Assembly: GCA_039707655.1 (NCBI GenBank)
Contig: CM077666.1
Coordinates: 401,423,886-401,487,885 of the forward strand
Direction: 5' to 3'
From: Elymus sibiricus
Lineage: Eukaryota > Streptophyta > Magnoliopsida > Poales > Poaceae
Length of the DNA: 64,000 nucleotides
Positions 59,401 through 64,000 of this stretch are shown one piece after another. The position numbers and the translations under genes are program-made. Position 1 is the first letter of the stretch. Every line of letters begins with the position of its first letter. The notes beneath the pieces were generated by a model. The model saw only the letters and a program-made list of their open reading frames with translations, was not told the origin of the DNA and did no database searches.

Positions 59401-59874
59401 CTACTTCATATACAATCTACAATTTTTAACTATGTTCTTGTTCTACGAGTAACAGCAGGCGGGGCCTAGTGGCTGGCTTAAACGAAAACGAAAGTGCAGC
59501 AGCGCAGAGCACCAGCCCAAGGTATCGTACTTGTGTGATACCGTCATCAGGGCGGAACACGGGATGCTCCTTGCCGCAGGGCCTCGTCTGGAGACGGAGA
59601 CGGCGCTGCCGGCCAATCGCTTCTGAATCTGCAGACAGCCACACTCTATCAGGTGTTTGATGATTTGCCCCGTAGTTGCAGGCAGCACGCACGGCTAACC
59701 GATCACCGTGCTGCCAGTCGAAAGTCGCAGACGAAAATTCATCTGTAGTTCGGTAGTTGTACAACTTACGGGATGTGAGGGTAGGCGCGGATACGGCCTG
59801 GGGCTGGGGGAGACCACCGTGCCGCGCGGAGAGGCGGAAGCTGGGGACGCCAGGGCGCGGAGGCGGAGCTCCAT
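56439..59874 (-). CDS. BCAT: Branched-chain amino acid aminotransferase, plastid type
   Basis: Ten exons (minus): 59874-59770, 59628-59531, 59095-58918, 58763-58587, 58507-58376, 58290-58192, 57866-57750, 57444-57349, 57240-57128, 56556-56439. All introns are GT-AG and frames agree, giving 410 residues. The enzyme moves the amino group between Leu/Ile/Val and 2-oxoglutarate with pyridoxal phosphate. The first about 65 residues are rich in Ser, Arg and Ala with few acids, as in plastid transit peptides. The fold-type IV signature is clear: [48 protein letters not shown], the catalytic Lys at about 256 in [30 protein letters not shown], and [18 protein letters not shown]. One point: the usual GLFEGL reads GLLEGL here. 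The start at 59874 gives the expected transit peptide. It could belong to synthesis (plastid) rather than breakdown (mitochondrial), judged only from the leader. Confidence 0.94.
56810..56967. mobile_element. Stowaway MITE, 158 bp, in the last BCAT intron
   Basis: Ends are ctccctccgttcctaaatat… and …atatttaggaacggaggaag, flanked by TA at 56808-56809 and 56968-56969. It lies in intron 9 of the BCAT gene, in the same family as 56011-56168. Confidence 0.93.
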
Positions 59875-60239
59875 ATTTGTATGACGACTCGCCGGGGCAG
59901 GGGATCGGCGGTGGGTGGGGGTGGGTTGGTTGACTACTCGGCACGGTGGGGGCGATCAGGAGGAGTCGCGGGGTGGCGGCTGGGGAACGCACGAATGGCA
60001 AACGTGCCGGCGGCTCGTTGCCATTGGGTCGCCCGCCAGGTGGCGAGGTCTCCGGAAGTGGGTCGCGTGCGGCTCCACCCTGTCAGTGCGGGTGCGGAGG
60101 CCGGAGGCGGCGGGGTAGGCAGGGATTTAGCGGTCCACCGGCCAGCGAGGCAGAAACGTCTTTAGATCGGGTCTCCGGTATGGGTAAAGCGGTCATACTT
60201 CTCTTTGTGTAAAAATGATAATTTGATGTGACGACTATT
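59875..60239 (-). promoter_or_regulatory. Upstream region of BCAT
   Basis: GC-rich up to about 60170, then AT-rich. No clear TATA box could be assigned. A Harbinger-derived fragment starts within 370 bp, which limits the promoter to a short space or places mobile DNA inside it. Confidence 0.4.
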
Positions 60240-60623
60240 TCTAGAGGGCATGAATGTAAATAACATCTATTTTGCACGTTTTTCAACCTCCTAACTAGGA
60301 CGGCTTGCATGATCATTTTTGCATCGTCATCCAACTCCCCCATCTTTATGCTCAACATCTTCGTGTCCTCCGAAGCGGTCGTGATCTCAATCTTCTTCTC
60401 TTTGAGTTTGACCTTCTTCTCGGTTGCCGCCATAACATGTTAAACCTCTCGGCCTTTTTTCCTCCTTGACGTCAGAGCACTTGACATATGCCTCTTTTTT
60501 CTTTGCCAAGATGTCCTCGAACCTCTCGGTCATCTTGGTCGCCGATGTCGGAGTTGGGGCTCCGGGGACCCAAAGGTTCGAACACTGGGGTGAGCTCGTT
60601 CCTACCTCCTCGTCCCCTCCCAC
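60240..60623 (-). pseudogene. PIF/Harbinger protein 2 fragment (NAM-associated C-terminal type)
   Basis: Minus-strand segments RFEDILAKKKEAYVKCSD (about 60535-60480) and EKKVKLKEKKIEITTASEDTKM…GELDDDAKM (about 60420-60300) match the C-terminal part of the small Myb-like protein that grass PIF/Harbinger transposons encode beside the transposase. They stand in two frames with a break near 60435, and the rest of the protein and the element ends are missing. Confidence 0.6.
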
Positions 60624-61199
60624 GGCTGAACTACGACGGAGCTACGGCGAGAGCGTGCTAGCGGGAGCGGGTCGCGGACTCAGCGGTTTACCCAGGTTCG
60701 GGCCACCTTGCGGTGTAAAACTTACTCCTGCTTGGTTGGGATTGCTGTGGGCAAGAATATGTTCTCGCGTACAAGGTAGGAGAAGGGGGCTTTTCTACAG
60801 CGGCACCCGGCCCTCCTTTTATATCTGCCTTGGTCCTCTTCCCCCGAAAACATTGGCGGGAAGGGTTGCCACACAATGGCAAGTTTGAAGGGGGACAGGA
60901 GCGCAGTCTATCCTGACAAAAGGTGGTCTTCATCTGCAAAGTGACCGTCCATGATGCGCCGGTGGGCTCGGGAATGACCTCCGTCCTGCGCGCCCGCCGT
61001 CTTGGTCTTCTTTCACCGATCGGGCAACCTTTGGGGGTTGCTTTGGGAAGTGGATTGCTGGCCTTACTCCCTTAGCACAAAAGGGGAAATCTTCTCCTTC
61101 CGCGCCTGCTGGCACGGCCTCTGTCGCCGTTCGTCGCCGCGCGCGTCACCCACGTGATGGGCATGAGACCGCGCGACCGAGCCGAACAGCACTTGTCTT

Positions 61200-61345
61200 G
61201 CACGCCCTCGGGAGGGTGCCTCGGGAGGCAACCTCGGGAGGCCACCTTGCGAGAGGGCCTCACGAGGCTCTCGATGAAGCGGCTGAGTCTTGCTTGCTCC
61301 CTGAGGAGGGGCCCTCAGGAGGCCAGGGCCTCGTGAGGGGTCTTG
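61200..61345. repeat. Cluster of imperfect CTCNNGAG palindromes
   Basis: At least seven copies of a palindromic 8-10-mer occur here (cctcgggagg three times, cctcacgagg, cctcaggagg, cctcgtgagg, ccctgaggag). A second cluster lies at 62926-63125 (ctcacgag, ctctcgag, ctcgcgag and others) and scattered copies at 63600-63680. Confidence 0.7.
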
Positions 61346-61714
61346 CTTGAGGCGTATGTTGGTGGCCGCATGCTGGGCTTCCGCCAGGCGTTGCGCCCTG
61401 GGCCAAAGGCAGACGGGCTGGGATACCCTGGGTTCCACGGGCCCGACAGTAGCCCCCGGGCCTGCGGCGCGCACGTTCCCGCCTACTCGGGGGCGAAACG
61501 GCGCGGGTCCTAACCGCCTGCGGGCTAGGCGCGACACGTGGCGCATGACGTGACGGGGGACGCCCCCACTTCTCCCACGACGCCTCGGTAACCGCCCGTG
61601 CTGACATAAAGCCTGCCCGCGCGCAGCGCGAGACCATCATTGCCTTCCTTCGCGCATTCCGCCTCCCCGCGCGTGTCGAAGGCAGAACGACGCTGAGCAC
61701 GCCTCCCTCGAGCG

Positions 61715-61722
61715 CTATAAAG
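61715..61722 (+). promoter_or_regulatory. TATA box upstream of the B3-like ORF
   Basis: ctataaag stands in an otherwise GC-rich stretch, 81-88 bp before the ATG. The spacing leaves room for a short leader. Confidence 0.5.
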
Positions 61723-61802
61723 GCGAAGAGGAAGGACTCCCCACCCATCTTCTTCACAAGCTCCTCCCTCCTACTCCTCAATCCAGGCGGGCCTCCGCGG
61801 CG

Positions 61803-62465
61803 ATGGCGAGGGGAAGAGGCCGAGCTCGCGCTTCTGCAGCCGCGTCCAGGGTTTCGCCCCGGGGGCGCGGGCGCTCTCCGGCGGCTGGCGGCGCAGGCCC
61901 CAGCGGCCATGGAAGGGGCGCCACCCGCGGGCGCGGAGGGTGCGGGGCCCGTGGCCGAGGTGGCCGCGGCGGGGCAGCCGCTCTACCTCCCCAGGCAGGG
62001 AGCCACTCAGCGGAGGCGGCTCATGAGTTCATAGTGAACATGCATCGCCGGCCCTGCACCTGGCTCCGGCTTCCCGACTCCTTCGCGGGGGCGATGGCGG
62101 ACCGCGCGCCCTTGGGCCTGTGGGTGCAGGCGGATGGCTGCTGCAACGGCCCCTCCTGGGTGGCGACGGAGTTCACCCCCTCAGGCTTCATGTTCTTGAA
62201 GCAGTGGTGGAATTCGTTCGCCCTCGCTCGTGGCCTGAAGCGGGGCCACATCCTTCAGTTCAAGTATGACGGGGCCGCCATGCTCTTCGTGAAGATCTTC
62301 GGGATCTCCGGCAACCGTCTGGAGTGCTGCGCGGAGAGCGAGGACGGCAGCTACAGTGGCTCCTCCAGCGAGGACGACAGCGACAATGGTGCCGCCTCCT
62401 CCAGTGGAAGCGGGAGCGATGACAGCTCCCCCCGCGTCAAGATCAAAGATGAAGACTCCGACTAG
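61803..62465 (+). CDS. ORF with B3-like DNA-binding domain inside a Gypsy remnant
   Basis: An unbroken frame of 220 codons starts at the ATG at 61803 and ends TAG at 62463-62465. A TATA-like ctataaag lies 81-88 bp upstream. Residues 1-65 are Arg/Gly/Ala-rich. Residues about 76-175 fit a B3-type fold: FIVNMHRRPCTWLRLPDSFA, then SWVATEF, FLKQWWNSFALARGLKRGH and ILQFKYDGAAMLFVKIF, with the Leu-Pro-x-x-Phe and W-x-x-F landmarks of B3 domains. The tail is acidic Ser/Asp/Glu-rich. B3 domains bind DNA in plant transcription factors (also REM and ARF types). The ORF runs antisense to the neighbouring Gypsy RT, between pol and the LTR-like part, like the extra antisense ORFs known from Tat-lineage elements. 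It may be a captured host gene or an element gene; expression is unknown. Confidence 0.55.
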   Translation: MARGRGRARASAAASRVSPRGRGRSPAAGGAGPSGHGRGATRGRGGCGARGRGGRGGAAALPPQAGSHSAEAAHEFIVNMHRRPCTWLRLPDSFAGAMADRAPLGLWVQADGCCNGPSWVATEFTPSGFMFLKQWWNSFALARGLKRGHILQFKYDGAAMLFVKIFGISGNRLECCAESEDGSYSGSSSEDDSDNGAASSSGSGSDDSSPRVKIKDEDSD

Positions 62466-62925
62466 GCGCGCGCGGCGTTCGGGTTGGAGTCTCGGGGACG
62501 ACGGCGCCCCACCTAGGCCTCTTTCTTCTTTCCCTCATTTCTCCTGCACTGGATCGATGTATCCCCATGGGGGTGTGAAAACAGTGGCTTCTATGTTTTA
62601 ATTTAATGCTTTGTGGTTTGGAATGTGTGTGTTCCCTCCTGAGGTCCTCTCGCGAGCCCTGTTTTTCTCTTTCTCGTTTGCCTCGATGCTCTACGCCGTC
62701 AGGACCCAGCCCCCGAGCGGGCCTGCAATCGTCGCTGGTATGTCAGGTCGCGATGCCTGGACAAGGCCAGGAGGTGAGGGGCACCGGGAGCTAGTGAGGG
62801 CTCCTGAGGCGCGATGCTCAGGAAGCCCCCCCTTTGGCGTGCAAGCGGCTCACGTGAAAGAAGAAATGCCAGCACTTAGCGAGATCGCGAAGGGAGGGCA
62901 CTTGAGTGATAGTGAGGGCATCTCG

Positions 62926-63125
62926 TGAAGTGGTTAAACTTAGCTTTTCACGGAAGGTAGCGTTGGGCGAGCCGCAGCTCACGAGGAGCGCGCGGCGCGC
63001 GCGGCTCACGAGGTGTGCCTCTCGAGGCCTGGCCCTCGAAGTCTTCGTCTCGCGAGGCCTTCCGATTAGGCGACTGCCGCAGGCCGGCTTGCGAGACGCC
63101 GCCCGCGAGGCTTCCGAGCGGCTTG
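62926..63125. repeat. Second cluster of CTCNNGAG palindromes
   Basis: Motifs such as ctcacgagg, cctctcgaggc, gtctcgcgaggcc and cccgcgaggc recur every 15-40 bp. They resemble the cluster at 61200-61345 and lie on the other side of the B3-like ORF. Confidence 0.65.
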
Positions 63126-63762
63126 CTCCTGAGACAACTGCATGTCGACAAATCTCACAATGGGGGAGCGACGCGCACTCGCTAGCTCACTCGTGGCCGT
63201 TGCGTGAGGAGATAAGGCACCAAGGACCTTGGTGAGGTGACATGCACGGGAACAGGCCCGCGAGCCAGAGCTCAGTCACTTCGATTTAGAGGCGCTGCAG
63301 GGACGGACCCGAGCACAGGCGCCGTGCCTAGCCCCCGCTCATGGAATGGTCAAGAGAGGGGTCGCGAGCGCGTGGCGCTCTCGAGACGGCATCGTACCAA
63401 ATACACAATTATGTAGGCAACATAGACTTATCAGAGCATAATCAGTAAGATTCATTACACAACCAAAAGGAGATGCGGCTGCCGTGTCCGGCACGGGTCA
63501 GCTTGAGGTTGGTGCAGCCCGTGGGGTGCCCTCAGTTACACATCCAAAAATCACCTGGTAGTACTGTGCTGGAGAAGTGCGTGGGTCGCCCAGCGAGGTT
63601 TGCCACGGAAGCTTGCTCCTCAGGGACCGAGGGGCTCCTGAGGCCCAGGGGGCTCGCGAGGCTCGGAGGGGGAGGTCTGAGGAGCGGCACACCGGGGGCA
63701 CCCCGCGGCCTCCGCATCCCTCCCCGCATGAGGCCCTGGCGCGAGGCGTGTCAGCCTCTGGA

Positions 63763-64000
63763 AGGTGGCGCCGATGTTCCTCAGGCCGAAGGGCATGCGG
63801 GCGTAGCCGGTGGCGGAGTTAGCGCCCTGGACGATGTGCGGCAGCAGAAAAGGGGCCTGATGGGAAGCCTTGTTGAGGCTCGTGAAGTCGACGCACATAC
63901 ATTCCTTGCCGCCCTTCTTGGGGACGATGACTGGGTTGGCGAGCCATTCGGGATGGCACACCTCACGGACTACTCCAGCTTCTTGCAGCTTGTGTACTTC
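63763..64000 (-). pseudogene. Gypsy reverse transcriptase fragment
   Basis: From the window edge the minus strand reads HPEWLANPVIVPKKGGK, CVDFTSLNKA and, after a gap of at least some 45 residues compared with the family, ARMPFGLRNIGATFQRLT. The wording EWLANPV.VPKK.GK is typical of the Tat lineage. The catalytic YxDD segment would follow and is absent, so the fragment is inactive. The upstream part lies outside the window. Confidence 0.85.

Larger units (their letters stand above)
60630..64000 (-). mobile_element. Degraded Gypsy element of Tat type, with LTR-like part at left
   Basis: A reverse transcriptase fragment lies on minus at the window's right edge. On the left, about 60640-60760 has the phrase tttacccaggttcgggcc…gtaaaac, well known from Triticeae Gypsy LTRs, antisense as expected for a minus-strand element. 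Everything between RT and this part, including RNase H and integrase, is missing or unrecognisable. 61200-61350 and 62930-63130 are GC-rich with many ctcnngag palindromes. Exact ends are not visible and the right side runs out of the window. An intact plus-strand ORF (61803-62465) lies inside, antisense to pol. Confidence 0.55.

Noticed and set aside
59426..60001. Single long minus-strand frame covering BCAT exons 1 and 2
   Set aside because: It reads through introns; the correct exons lie in other frames with consensus splice sites and match the family.
61064..61910. Long minus-strand GC-rich frames opposite the B3-like ORF's upstream region
   Set aside because: Arg/Ala/Pro-rich products without motifs; they are explained by base composition.

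Overview
The window looks like a chromosome segment of a Triticeae grass (wheat, goat grass or a close relative). This rests on three things: Angela/BARE/WIS-type Copia elements with their typical LTR and primer-site wording, a wheat-type Gypsy LTR ending in ...gacgtatca, and Stowaway MITEs of the classic 'ctccctccgttcctaaatataag' type, all nested around a few intron-containing genes. I could not run any search, so family names come from recognition only.

Layout. 1-3.4 kb: LTR-like repeat, probably on the minus strand. 3.4-9.8 kb: a minus-strand Gypsy element (5' LTR, primer site and start of the internal region), interrupted by a 4.2-kb solo LTR with a perfect 5-bp target duplication. 9.8-13.1 kb: part of a LINE (ORF1 and the start of ORF2), a truncated Gypsy LTR and the end of a DNA transposon. 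13.1-15.1 kb: a degenerate tandem array holding a Mutator-like MITE. 16.7-20.4 kb: a LINE with a 15-bp target duplication and an inverted 5' end, lying just upstream of a gene. 20.8-28.6 kb: a convergent gene pair, a RopGEF (PRONE) gene on plus and a DUF4378/TRM-like gene on minus. 30.8-42.2 kb: a CACTA transposon with intact ends, GGC target duplication and a nearly readable transposase, itself broken by a 3'-truncated Copia element. 43.2-43.5 kb: a SINE with target duplication. 44.7-55.6 kb: a TIR transposon carrying a broken gene of unknown function, split by a full-length but defective Copia element, which is split in turn by a solo LTR. 56.0-59.9 kb: a complete ten-exon plastid branched-chain aminotransferase gene (minus) with Stowaway MITEs in its last intron and 3' flank. 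60.2-64 kb: a PIF/Harbinger protein-2 fragment and a degraded Tat-type Gypsy element that contains an intact antisense ORF with a B3-like domain.

Only three genes look like ordinary host genes: RopGEF (Rho-of-plants GTPase activation at the plasma membrane), the DUF4378 protein (probably cytoskeletal) and BCAT (last step of Leu/Ile/Val synthesis). All their splice junctions are GT-AG and keep frame, so they look functional. The rest is mobile DNA in which the insertion order can be read from the nesting and target duplications. The most unusual items are the antisense B3-like ORF in the Gypsy remnant, the twin-primed LINE next to the RopGEF gene, and the gene-carrying TIR element. I see no evidence of a wholly new biological system.
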